NCBI GenBank assembly: GCA_963678395.1
Contig: OY782827.1
Location: 1,488,001-1,552,000, forward strand
DNA length: 64,000 bases
Direction: 5' to 3'
DNA from: JAAYAE01 sp963678395
GTDB lineage: Bacteria; Bacillota; Negativicutes; Acidaminococcales; Acidaminococcaceae
The position numbers were made by a program, and so were the translations under genes. The notes beneath the pieces were generated by a model that saw only the letters and a program-made list of their open reading frames with translations, did not search any database and had not been told where the DNA came from. Positions 44,714-53,191 of this stretch are shown here, piece after piece. The stretch's first letter is position 1. Each line of letters opens with the position of its first letter.

Positions 44714-46387
44714 TTTATTTCCCCCTTTTGAATCATATTAGTGATTTCCTCTCCTGAAATCTGTCTGCCATCATATTTTAAAATGCTGCCTGAACAAATT
44801 ATGCCGGTTTTCTCACGAATTAGTCCTGCCAACTGCCCAGTTGCATTTTGTTCAACATTTATAATGCGTTTGGCCTGCTTTGCTTTTTCCTGCAATAGCT
44901 TATCCGGCAATGGATAAACATCACCAAAAACTAATGCCGCATATTTACCCTCTTCACCTTTATTTAACAAAACAATAGCCTCGTTAATTGGTCCCCAAGT
45001 TGAGCCCCAGCCAATGATAAGTGTCTCAAAACTATCAGAACCAACGAATTCTGGTTCTTGCAGTTCTCTATTTAGACCTTCAAGCTTCTTCATCCGTTTA
45101 TCCACCATTTTTGTGCGAACTTCTGACGATTCCGTTATCCAGCCTTTTTCATCATGCTCATCACTGTCAATTATCACTAAATCTTTAGTCTGTCCCGGTA
45201 TAAGCCGAGGTGAAATACCACTATCCGTATATTTGTAGCGCAAATATTCCTCTTTACCAGAATATTGCTTTGATGGCTCAGCAATTTGAACCTTTTTAGG
45301 GTCAAAAGGCATCACCGTGGCGCTAGCGTCACCAATATGCTGATCACTTAAAATAATGACTGGTATTTGATATTTTTCAGCTAGATTAAAAGCTCTCATT
45401 GTTTGATAAAATGCATCTTGGCTATTACGTAAACCAATAACCATACGCGGGAATTCTCCCTGTGAGGCAGAAATTACAAATTTTAAATCACTTTGTTCCG
45501 TACGAGTAGGCAGCCCAGTTACCGGTCCAGGCCGCTGTACATCAATTACCACAAGAGGTATTTCCGCCATACCTGAAAGGCCTAGTGCCTCTACCATAAG
45601 AGAAAAACCACCACCTGATGTCCCTTGTCATAGCTCTAGCTCCTGCATAAGATGACCCGATAGCCATATTAATTGCACCTATTTCATCTTCCGCTTGTTC
45701 GACGACAACACCTGCTTCATCGGCTACTGTGGCAATCGCCTCTAGTATACCTGTTGATGGTGACATTGGGTAAGCCGTATAAAAACGAAGCCCTGCTGCT
45801 ATTGCGCCTAGTGCAACTGCCTTAGTACCTGAAATAAGCATCCAATCCCCATATTTCCCCTCAAGATGTGGGAAACGCTCTTGCACGGCCTTATATCCTT
45901 CTTGTACTGCTTTGAGGTTGCTTGCAAGGTATTGAGGCGTAACCACATTACCCAAAACCTCTTCGACACCACTTAATGTTTCACCAAAAAGTTTTAAAAT
46001 AACGCCTACCGCAATACTACCGGAGGCTTTTACATTCCCTAATTCTTTAGCCATAGCATCCATTCCTAAGCTAATGGCCCTGGGATCAGCAATCGCTAAC
46101 TTACTATCACAAAGAATTAATCCACCTTCTTTAAGTTTATCTTTATGTAGCGCAACTGTTTGCTCATCAAGAGCGACTATTCCGTCCAATATGTTGCTGT
46201 GGGAAAAAATTGGTTCATTACCAAATCTTAACAGGGAAAAATTATGTCCACCTCTAACACGCGACATAAAATCTCTTACGGTAAATACATTGTAGCCTGA
46301 TCGTTTTAGCAGTTTTTCCAGAATTGCAACCGTTGTATCAATGCCCTGACCGGCGGCTCCACCAATTAATAAATTGTACATAAGCAT
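44710..46387 (-). pseudogene. korA: 2-oxoacid:ferredoxin oxidoreductase alpha/gamma subunit (KorA-like), frameshifted
   Basis: The first frame (46387 or better 46381 to about 45630) has the gamma domain: LLIGGAAGQGIDTTVAILEK and SRVRGGHNFSLLRF, then the alpha domain AAGLRFYTAYPMSPSTGILE. After SSYAGARAMT it goes out of frame. The second frame resumes with TSGGGFSLMVEALGLSGMAE and runs on through VIDVQRPGPVTGLPTRTEQS to the end at 44710. Removing one A from the ACAAGGG at about 45632 restores the typical continuous subunit of about 555 residues. Beta subunit next door is intact, so a technical error or recent mutation is likely. Confidence 0.88.
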
Positions 46388-46609
46388 TTTCCTCTCTCAA
46401 TTATTTGAAAATTAAATAATTATGAAAATACAATAATGAGCAACGTAACCTAAATTTCACCTCTTTCTTTAGTAATAATCCTGACCTTAATAAAACTATT
46501 TAATCATACAACCTTCTTAACTATAATTATGATACTTATTACTGATAAATACAAGATATTCAAACCATATTTATTTTTTTACAAATAACCCACCAATTAT
46601 TTGAGCTTG

Positions 46610-47794
46610 CTATTCTTTTAAACCTAGCATATTTTCCGCACAAAATTTTTTTTCATATGCAACAACTCTATTTCTCCCTTGACCTTTGGCCTTATACAAA
46701 GCTATATCCGCTTGTTTAAGAAGCTCTTCATATTCCATCCCGACAAGAGGAATAATGTTAGTAACCCCAATACTTAAGGTAAGATATCCTGAAATGTTGG
46801 AAGCATCGTGTACTATTTGCAATTCTTCGATTTTTTTGCAAAGCTTTTCCGCAAAAGCTATACTATCTTCTAGCGTTCTATTAGAAAGGACAATAATAAA
46901 TTCTTCGCCGCCATAACGAGCAACAAAATCATCTTTGTTTTCAATGCTTTTTGTCAAAGCCGCACTCACTTTTTTTAAAATTACATCACCGCGCAAATGC
47001 CCATAAGTATCATTAAAGTTTTTAAAAAGGTCTATGTCTATTAGACAGCAAGAAAGTGCTTTGCTCCCCACACAGCATTTATTCCATTCTTTACGCAATC
47101 TCTTTTCTAAATATCGCCTATTGTATACACCTGTTAATTCATCGCAATTAGAAAAACAATAGAGCAGGTAATCTTTAAAATACATTTTATCAGCAAAATA
47201 AGCTCCCATTAAATTTACAAATATTATACCCACATACATAGCTCCAAAACCCACCGGATCTAAGGACGTTTTAATAAAATGATATATAAAAGTTAGTCCA
47301 ACACTAAAAATGAGAGGGGGAATGACTCGCAATATGCCATTATGCTGAGGTATGAGAATATATAGAAACATAATAATTGGAATGCCTGCTGTTGACCCAA
47401 TGTATGATGACTGTAGATTAACACAATTAGCATAAAGAGATACTCCTACTATAACTAATTCCCATAAAAAAACATAGCGTTCATAACCAATAATATTTGG
47501 TTTACTGCGCTTCACTATCAACCACGTAAAAATAATAAAAGATAAAAAAAGCCCTATTACACGCAAAGTGAGCAACCAAGAGACCTCAGAGCTTGGTTCT
47601 GTACCCGCTAAAAAATAATGCATAAAATCATGTCCAACTGCTAAAGATAATAGCAGTACCGTTAAACCAATACAAATAGCACTACTTTTAATATCGCTTT
47701 CCCATATGCTATTATAATAATCCTCTACCCCATATTTATGTGGTAATAAATGCTTGCTGTAGAGTTTCAAGTGAATCTCTTCTTTCCGAAACAT
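46610..47794 (-). CDS. Membrane-bound diguanylate cyclase (GGDEF)
   Basis: 394 residues from the ATG chosen at 47794; the longer reading from 47866 would start inside a terminator hairpin. Six hydrophobic segments (about residues 35-195) form a membrane sensor. The GGDEF domain follows: LIDIDLFKNFNDTYGHLRGD, the active-site ARYGGEEFIIVL and ADIALYKAKGQGRNRVV. The residue five before GGEEF in the inhibitory RxxD site is not Arg (NKDD), so product feedback is probably absent. It would synthesise cyclic di-GMP. No EAL or PilZ partner is nearby. Confidence 0.85.
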   Translation of the reverse strand: MFRKEEIHLKLYSKHLLPHKYGVEDYYNSIWESDIKSSAICIGLTVLLLSLAVGHDFMHYFLAGTEPSSEVSWLLTLRVIGLFLSFIIFTWLIVKRSKPNIIGYERYVFLWELVIVGVSLYANCVNLQSSYIGSTAGIPIIMFLYILIPQHNGILRVIPPLIFSVGLTFIYHFIKTSLDPVGFGAMYVGIIFVNLMGAYFADKMYFKDYLLYCFSNCDELTGVYNRRYLEKRLRKEWNKCCVGSKALSCCLIDIDLFKNFNDTYGHLRGDVILKKVSAALTKSIENKDDFVARYGGEEFIIVLSNRTLEDSIAFAEKLCKKIEELQIVHDASNISGYLTLSIGVTNIIPLVGMEYEELLKQADIALYKAKGQGRNRVVAYEKKFCAENMLGLKE

Positions 47795-47855
47795 TATCGT
47801 TTTATGTTTAAGAAACTTATAGTATAAGTTTAACACAAATACTCCAATATATAGT

Positions 47856-47903
47856 AAAAACAACAAAGCCCCAGGAATTAAGTCCTAGATCTTTGTTGTT
47901 TTT
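47856..47903 (-). terminator. Terminator downstream of the Na+/solute symporter
   Basis: Stem AAAAACAACAAAG/CTTTGTTGTTTTT with a small inner stem, T5 on the minus strand. It ends transcripts from the symporter. The stretch 47904-48195 contains no supported gene. Confidence 0.82.
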
Positions 47904-48195
47904 ACTTTTAAAAGCCATCGCTAGCACAACTGGCTAATTAATCTTAAATTCCCGTTTATTCTGTAATCATATTCACTAGTGCCTGCACATGGATTTCCAT
48001 GGTGTCCAAACAAGGAATAGATGTTACAGAATTATTTAATATTATGGTTAAGCCACTTTTTGCATTTTATACTTAAAAACTTTGCTACCACTAAAATTTT
48101 GTAAAAAATTTTTTAACTTTATAACTTAAACCAAATTCATCCCAATTAAAAAATGTTATTACTCGGTAAACAAACATTAGGCGTAAGTAATCGGC

Positions 48196-49629
48196 CTATG
48201 CGTTAGCTTTAATAACACTATCCTCTCGCATACAAGCGGGTACATTTTGTTTTTTATTTTTATAACCTTTTGTCAACCCCATTATTATAATTATAGCACT
48301 TACTGTAACACCAACAAACAAAGGATCTATTGGCAAATGGATAACCGTAGCTGCTATTATCGAAGCTACAGTACTTAAAACCATGGAAGAAACTGCCCAA
48401 CCATTCGTTAATCTTCCTGGAATAAATATAGCTAGAGTAAGAGGAAGGAAAACGCCACCGCCACGTAAAGCCATAGACATATAATTCCACCCCAATACCT
48501 GTGAATTTAAGTTTAAGATGGCTATGAAATATGCAATAAATATCACAAACAAGACGGCAATGCGGTTGACCCATAGTACAGTTTTACTTTTTGTAATATG
48601 CAACAACTCATAACAAAGATCCTTGGAAACCATTGTGCCAATCCCAAGAGCCAAGCCACCAATTGATCCAATTAGAGAAAGTAATATGCCGGCAATACCG
48701 ATTCCCCCCAGCCATGCAGGTTGATATTGCACCAAATATATTGGCAAAACTAAAATGGGTAGAACATCTGGCTGTATGACATGCATAAACATCCCAATAG
48801 CTATAGACGGAAGGCCAACAGGAATAACAACCAATGCAGCTGTAAAAGCTCCCACAGCCGCTGTGCGTGAATCTGAAGCTGAAAAAATAGCTTGAATATA
48901 GGTTTGTGTACAAATAATACCAACAATTAGAGAAAAAAGATTGCCAAGACCTGCCCAAAGACCATTGCCAAAAAGACTGAACCATGGCTGATAAGGAAAA
49001 ATCATCTCAAAATTGGGCATCGCTTTCAGAGCAGAAAATGCCGTTCCTCCTGCCATGAACAATGTAATCCAGATAATAATGAGTTTCATTATCCCAGCTA
49101 CTCCAGCACCCTTCATTCCACCAAAAAAGACATAAGCAACAACAAGTATCATGAGAATTATCGCCGCTAGCCAAGACTGGATATCAAATATCGCTGCGAT
49201 AATTTGAATTCCAGGTAAACAACTTGCTACGGCGCTAAGCAGAATACCAATTGATGAAATAACACTAACCAGTGGCCCTGTCATTTTTCCGTAATTAATC
49301 ACAAGATACTGTGGAATTGTTTCCAGCCCAGTACTACGCAACGGTCTTGCATAAAACAAGCCCATTAAAATAAACCCAATCCCTGATCCTAATGTAAACC
49401 ACCAAGCCGAAAATCCCAACGAATATGCCAACTGTGCAGTTCCTACAGTAGCACCTCCACCTATAACGGTTCCGGCAATGCTTCCAACAACAAGTGGCCA
49501 TCCTGCTGAACGGCCCCCCAAACTATATCCTTCAGCCGATTTTACAGTTCTTGCCGAATACATACCGCTACCAATCACGACTAAAATAGTAATAAACAGA
49601 CTACATAGATGTACATAAGTAAGTTCCAT
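48196..49629 (-). CDS. Sodium:solute symporter family protein
   Basis: 477 residues, about 13 hydrophobic helices of the SSS/LeuT fold. Family marks: SAEGYSLGGRSAGWPLVVGS and GSIAGTVIGGGATVGTAQLA at the N-terminus, SWLAAIILMILVVAYVFFGG with the conserved GGMKG turn, and a basic tail LTKGYKNKKQNVP. The start at 49629 has GGGGGAGG. The substrate cannot be read; pantothenate, acetate or monocarboxylate types are possible. It is divergent from a LysR-type regulator that begins about 130 bases away and probably controls it. Confidence 0.88.
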   Translation of the reverse strand: MELTYVHLCSLFITILVVIGSGMYSARTVKSAEGYSLGGRSAGWPLVVGSIAGTVIGGGATVGTAQLAYSLGFSAWWFTLGSGIGFILMGLFYARPLRSTGLETIPQYLVINYGKMTGPLVSVISSIGILLSAVASCLPGIQIIAAIFDIQSWLAAIILMILVVAYVFFGGMKGAGVAGIMKLIIIWITLFMAGGTAFSALKAMPNFEMIFPYQPWFSLFGNGLWAGLGNLFSLIVGIICTQTYIQAIFSASDSRTAAVGAFTAALVVIPVGLPSIAIGMFMHVIQPDVLPILVLPIYLVQYQPAWLGGIGIAGILLSLIGSIGGLALGIGTMVSKDLCYELLHITKSKTVLWVNRIAVLFVIFIAYFIAILNLNSQVLGWNYMSMALRGGGVFLPLTLAIFIPGRLTNGWAVSSMVLSTVASIIAATVIHLPIDPLFVGVTVSAIIIIMGLTKGYKNKKQNVPACMREDSVIKANA

Positions 49630-49756
49630 ATATACCTCCCCCAATTTGACAGACAATTTTTCTTCTAGTAAAATTGTAGCAAAGAATAATATATATTAAA
49701 AATATCTATATCAACTGATTTGCATATGATTTCCGAATGGATAAGGAAGTGGCTAA

Positions 49757-50617
49757 ATGGAATTACGCCAACTTAAATATTTTCTTGAGATTGCCGAAGA
49801 AGGTCAAATTACTAAAGCAGCCAAACGGCTAAACTTAACTCAACCACCGCTTAGTCAACAGCTCATACTACTAGAAAAAGAATTAGGAACCCCCTTATTT
49901 GACAGAAGTAAAAAACACATTCGCTTGACGGAAGCTGGAAATATTCTACAACATAGAGCTCAACAAATGATGGAATTAATGAAAATAACCACCAATGAAC
50001 TACAAGAATCAACTGGTGGAATCAGCGGCAGACTAGCAATTGGAACAATTTCCTCATCAGGAGTATCACTTTTGCCAAATCGTATTCAAGAATTTCACAA
50101 ATGTTATCCTAAAATTACCTTCCACTTACGTCAAGGTGAAACATCAAAAATTTTAGAATTGCTTAACGTTGGCCTTATTGAGATTGGTTTTGTGCGTTTT
50201 CCGGTTGATTATGCGCTATATGATTTCCTCATATTGCCTGAAGAACCTATGGTTGTCGCTGCAAATGCAAAAATATTACCGCCACGAAGTATACCTTTTG
50301 ACTTCCGTCAATTAATGGGGCAGCCCTTATTAGTACACCAGAGACACTTACCCATGATTACAGAGCTTTGTCGTCAAAGTGGATTTGCGCCCTCTTTTTT
50401 TTGTACAAGCGATGACATTACACCACTAATAATTTGGGCTAATTTAGGCCTGGGCATCGCTATTGTTCCTAAATCAGCAATCGATCTATTCGCAGTTTCT
50501 TCTTTAGAGTTTTATGAACTAGCCCCACCTACACCAAAAACAACAAGTGCAATAATATGGTCAAAAAAACGCCCGCTTTCTGCCGCTGCAAACCACTTTA
50601 TCACGCTATTTAAGTAA
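49757..50617 (+). CDS. LysR-family transcriptional regulator
   Basis: 286 residues. N-terminal winged helix MELRQLKYFLEIAEEGQITK with AAKRLNLTQPPLSQQLILLE, a typical LysR helix-turn-helix, and a C-terminal co-inducer domain (GRLAIGTISSSGVSLLPNRI). AGGAAG site upstream. Divergent to the symporter, it most likely regulates that gene in response to its substrate. The 127-base region between them would hold the operator; I could not assign it. Confidence 0.92.
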   Translation: MELRQLKYFLEIAEEGQITKAAKRLNLTQPPLSQQLILLEKELGTPLFDRSKKHIRLTEAGNILQHRAQQMMELMKITTNELQESTGGISGRLAIGTISSSGVSLLPNRIQEFHKCYPKITFHLRQGETSKILELLNVGLIEIGFVRFPVDYALYDFLILPEEPMVVAANAKILPPRSIPFDFRQLMGQPLLVHQRHLPMITELCRQSGFAPSFFCTSDDITPLIIWANLGLGIAIVPKSAIDLFAVSSLEFYELAPPTPKTTSAIIWSKKRPLSAAANHFITLFK

Positions 50618-50835
50618 TGTTAATAAAAGAAAAAGTCTCTATCATACTAGCGTTATGAGATTGTTTATATGCTCCTGCTTTAAGAAATGTCATTACGTTA
50701 AATGGTTAAAAACAGTTTAATATATCATAACCGCCGGCTCAGCCGGCGGTATGTACAGCACCTATAAGGTGCTCTTACCTGCCACATCTTAAGATGTACT
50801 GAATTAGTCCGCCAATCGCACATCTTCCCCGAATT

Positions 50836-50855
50836 AGGCCCCTTGGGCCTTTTTC
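50836..50855 (+). terminator. Terminator at the 3' side of tnpA
   Basis: Stem AGGCCC/GGGCCT, loop CTT, T5 on the plus strand. It faces tnpA from outside and could block inward transcription, as known for IS200 elements. Confidence 0.7.
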
Positions 50856-50869
50856 TTATTTATTCTCTT

Positions 50870-51325
50870 TTACCGGCTACCCGTGAACGGGTCTACATAC
50901 TCTTTCAGCGAGATTTTGTCTGTGGTAATATCATCCTGTAGTTGATTCCTAACATATTCCTCTATTCTTTTGCTGTTTTTTCCTACTGTATCTACATAAT
51001 ACCCTCTACACCAGAAATACCTGTTTCCATATTTATATTTTAAATTAGCATATCGGTCAAATATCATAAGGGGACTTTTTCCTTTCAGATACCCTAATAT
51101 TTGGGATACACTATATTTAGGTGGTATTTTCACTAGCATATGAACGTGATCAGGACAACACTCTGCTTCAATTATTTCTACTTCTTTTCTCTGGCATAAC
51201 AGCCTTAATATTTTTCCTATATCCAATCTTATCTTCCCGTATATTACTCTTCTCCTGTACTTCGGAGCAAACACTATATGATATTTGCAGTTCCAACTAC
51301 TGTGTGATAAACTTTGACTGTCCAA
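50870..51325 (-). CDS. tnpA: IS200/IS605-family Y1 transposase TnpA
   Basis: 151 residues, full length for the family. HIVFAPKYRRRVIYGKI at the N-terminus, the HUH metal motif in CCPDHVHMLVKIPP, and the catalytic tyrosine region YYVDTVGKNSKRIEEYV. It excises and inserts single-stranded DNA. No TnpB gene is present. It appears intact, so the element may still move although one end is disrupted. Confidence 0.93.
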   Translation of the reverse strand: MDSQSLSHSSWNCKYHIVFAPKYRRRVIYGKIRLDIGKILRLLCQRKEVEIIEAECCPDHVHMLVKIPPKYSVSQILGYLKGKSPLMIFDRYANLKYKYGNRYFWCRGYYVDTVGKNSKRIEEYVRNQLQDDITTDKISLKEYVDPFTGSR

Positions 51326-51466
51326 TATGGATACCTCCTCTGTTATTTATGTGTGGTTGGCGAACCAACACTATTTTAACATTGGAGGTTTTTTCTGCTA
51401 AAGCTATCGAATCTCGCCGGCATAGTGAAGTGGTCAATATAAAAAGGACACTATAACCACTAATAA

Positions 51467-52327
51467 TTAGTTGCACCTATCTAGACGAAACTGTATGGGA
51501 GATTTATATTGCAGTTTAGCAACCGGCCTTTGCATATTAAAATAGTCTACAGCTTGATGAACAACAATAAAAATATCGTTTGCTTTCTTGAAATGGAAAT
51601 CCAAGTTCAATTCTTCTTTGAACCAACCGAAAAAACTCTCAATAACAGCATTATTTCCCGCACGAGACATACTCTGGATAATGCCATATCTCTTCAAAAG
51701 CGTTGTGAAAGCAGGCGAGCTATACTGTGAACCTTGATCGGAATGCAGTATTGTTGGCTCTGAACCAGCAGCCTTTCCAATTAAAACTAAGAGATCTGTT
51801 AGTGGTTTAAGAACAAAAGGCAGGTCTTCACGAAAACCAAAATTCCAAGACACCATTTCATTATTAAATAAATCTAAGTAACATATAAAGAAGCATTTTC
51901 TGCCATGCCAGTAGAATTCGGTAATATCTGTTACAACCTTTTGTAATGGTCTCTTAGCCGTGAAATTGCGGTTTAGAATATTTTTAAAGATATTATGCTC
52001 TTTTCCAACACCGCCCCAGTGTTTCTTTTTTCGTGCCTTAGACTGGATGCCAATACTTTGCATGCAAGAGAGCACCCTCGGGAGACAAATATGCCATCCG
52101 GTATCTTTCAAAATTCGATTACGAATTCTGCGATAGCCATAGCTGGGTTTTTCTTCATGAACTTTACGTATAAATAATATAATTTCTTGCCGCTGTAACT
52201 CATATGTATTGGGACGATTTTTATGTTTTATCCAGTTATAATATCCAGCTCTAGATACCGAAAACTGTTTACATAACCATACTACAGAATAACGGTCACT
52301 TAATTCGAATATCGCCTCGAAATACAA
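51467..52327 (-). CDS. IS3-family transposase OrfB (DDE integrase core)
   Basis: 286 residues. The DDE triad is seen in VTDITEFYW, LHSDQGSQYSS and NAVIESFFGWFKEE. The HTH_21 region (RKVHEEKPSYGYRRIRN) precedes it. It is in the -1 frame relative to OrfA; the combined frame is open upstream of this start as far as an A8 run, so the active transposase would be an OrfAB fusion. Confidence 0.92.
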   Translation of the reverse strand: MYFEAIFELSDRYSVVWLCKQFSVSRAGYYNWIKHKNRPNTYELQRQEIILFIRKVHEEKPSYGYRRIRNRILKDTGWHICLPRVLSCMQSIGIQSKARKKKHWGGVGKEHNIFKNILNRNFTAKRPLQKVVTDITEFYWHGRKCFFICYLDLFNNEMVSWNFGFREDLPFVLKPLTDLLVLIGKAAGSEPTILHSDQGSQYSSPAFTTLLKRYGIIQSMSRAGNNAVIESFFGWFKEELNLDFHFKKANDIFIVVHQAVDYFNMQRPVAKLQYKSPIQFRLDRCN

Positions 52328-52332
52328 TCGTA

Positions 52333-52671
52333 TTAATTTCCTGCCTTGACATACCCCCTCTGATATTCTAATATTTTTTTTAGTTTTGCAAGCTCGATAT
52401 CTTTTTTAGCCAGCTCATATCTAAGGTGTTCTTCGATGGATAGCGTTTTTCTGTTTTGATATGTAGCAAGAGGATTTCCAGGACGTCTCTTGGATTCTAG
52501 TCCAGATTCCCCTTTATCTCTATATATTCTTGCCCAGTAACAAATTAGCGATTTATCTAAATTAAGTTGTTTGGATAGTTTCCCACTGCTTTCGCCCGCT
52601 AGATTTCTCTGCACAACTGATAATTTAAATTCCTTGCTAAAATATCTCTTATTTCCACCTTTGAGGCCCAT
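52333..52671 (-). CDS. IS3-family OrfA (helix-turn-helix)
   Basis: 112 residues from the ATG at 52671; a GTG nine bases upstream is possible. The N-terminal helix-turn-helix is FSKEFKLSVVQRNLAGESSG with LNLDKSLICYWARIYRDKG, followed by a basic, leucine-zipper-like C-terminus (LRYELAKKDIELAKLKKILE). A slippery A8 (52374-52381) near the 3' end gives OrfAB by -1 frameshifting. Confidence 0.9.
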   Translation of the reverse strand: MGLKGGNKRYFSKEFKLSVVQRNLAGESSGKLSKQLNLDKSLICYWARIYRDKGESGLESKRRPGNPLATYQNRKTLSIEEHLRYELAKKDIELAKLKKILEYQRGYVKAGN

Positions 52672-52820
52672 TATTTTCACCGCTTTTTTACAAAATTATA
52701 ACACTAAGTCACCAGTGGTTTAAGTGTCCACTTAGATGTTACCACTTCACATAGCCGGCGGTTTATTGTTTCTTCGCTCCTTTGTCGCTCGAAACCATCG
52801 CTAAAGCAAAATATACAATC

Positions 52821-52857
52821 AAAAAAGGTGAACACCATGATGAGTGTTCACCTTTTT
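52821..52857. terminator. Bidirectional terminator-like hairpin
   Basis: Perfect stem AAAAAAGGTGAACAC/GTGTTCACCTTTTT, loop CATGATGA. It sits beyond the right flank of the nested insertion elements, next to the tRNA-like repeat. Confidence 0.8.
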
Positions 52858-52879
52858 AATAATTTAAGCAACACAAAAT

Positions 52880-52900
52880 AAAAAAGCCTCAACGCAAGGC
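52880..52900 (-). terminator. Terminator of tRNA-3'-end-like copy 1
   Basis: Stem AGCCT/AGGCT (plus a wobble pair) followed by T6 on the minus strand, directly after the tRNA-like repeat. Confidence 0.6.
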
Positions 52901-52952
52901 TGAGAGCCGACTTTGTAATGGCAGGGGTACTAGGACTTGAACCCAGATTTAC
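52899..52952 (-). repeat. tRNA-3'-end-like direct repeat, copy 1
   Basis: 54 bases, differing at three positions from 55513-55566. On the minus strand it reads as a tRNA 3' half: T-arm CTGGG-TTCAAGT-CCTAG, acceptor strand TACCCCT, G, CCA. No D arm or anticodon arm is found upstream, so the tRNA is not complete here. It may be an attachment-site remnant. Confidence 0.7.
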
Positions 52953-52967
52953 GGTTTTATACTGTCG

Positions 52968-53150
52968 CTATGGAAATTCCGGAGGAATGTTTTTAGCGTA
53001 ACCGTATATTTGTTCCACTGTCACGTGCGCCCAGTCCTGTTCAAACAACACATTAAGAACTGCCTGCTTCTGAGCAATCAGACGATGGCCGTCTGTACCT
53101 AACAAACGTATCACTTCTTTTTTGGTATTAAAGGGTATAATTTTGATCAC
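52968..53150 (-). pseudogene. Fur-family regulator N-terminal fragment
   Basis: 60 residues from a GTG (53150) with GGAG seven bases upstream. PFNTKKEVIRLLGTDGHRLI, then QKQAVLNVLFEQDWAHVTVE and QIYGYAKNIPPE resemble the winged-helix start of Fur/PerR/Zur proteins. The frame stops at IPPEFP, where Fur members would continue with the recognition helix (…TVYRTL); metal sites and the dimer domain are absent. The break coincides with the tRNA-like repeat 16 bases downstream, consistent with a recombination junction. A longer frame from 53192 overlaps the MFS stop and is not preferred. Confidence 0.6.
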
Positions 53151-53191
53151 CGTTTTTCTCCAAACAACTTTGTGTATTCCAGCAAGTAACA

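Larger units (their letters stand above)
50731..51424 (-). mobile_element. IS200/IS605-family element (its distal end interrupted by an IS3-family insertion)
   Basis: The tnpA gene is bracketed by GC-rich hairpins: CCGCCGGCT/AGCCGGCGG at 50731-50749 on the 3' side, and CGCCGGC at 51415-51421 whose partner GCCGGCG is now at 52754-52760, beyond the inserted IS. Without the insertion the hairpin would be CGCCGGC-ATA-GCCGGCG. Subterminal hairpins and no inverted repeats fit IS200 elements. Exact cleavage ends are not determined. Confidence 0.8.
51425..52750 (-). mobile_element. IS3-family (IS150-group-like) insertion sequence inserted in an IS200 hairpin loop
   Basis: 1326 bp. The ends begin GTGAAGTGGT on both sides with further matches (GGACACT and AACCAC) over about 35 bases. 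A 3-bp ATA duplication flanks it (51422-51424 and 52751-52753). It has orfA and orfB in the usual overlapping arrangement, and it lies exactly in the ATA loop of the palindrome CGCCGGC-ATA-GCCGGCG of the IS200 element. Confidence 0.9.

Noticed and set aside
45600..45640. KorA halves as two separate natural genes
   Set aside because: Homology runs continuously across the break, the first frame ends in unrelated residues, and one base removal restores it.
48260..48985. Two frames (125 and 104 residues) opposite in phase to the symporter on the same strand
   Set aside because: Rich in Cys, Ser, Tyr and Trp with no ribosome site; they are out-of-phase readings of the symporter gene.
49657..49756. 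Specific LysR operator between symporter and regulator
   Set aside because: Several AT-rich half sites exist, but none stands out enough to annotate.
52899..52990. A complete tRNA gene
   Set aside because: Only the T-arm, acceptor strand and CCA are present; no D or anticodon arm can be folded upstream in either copy.
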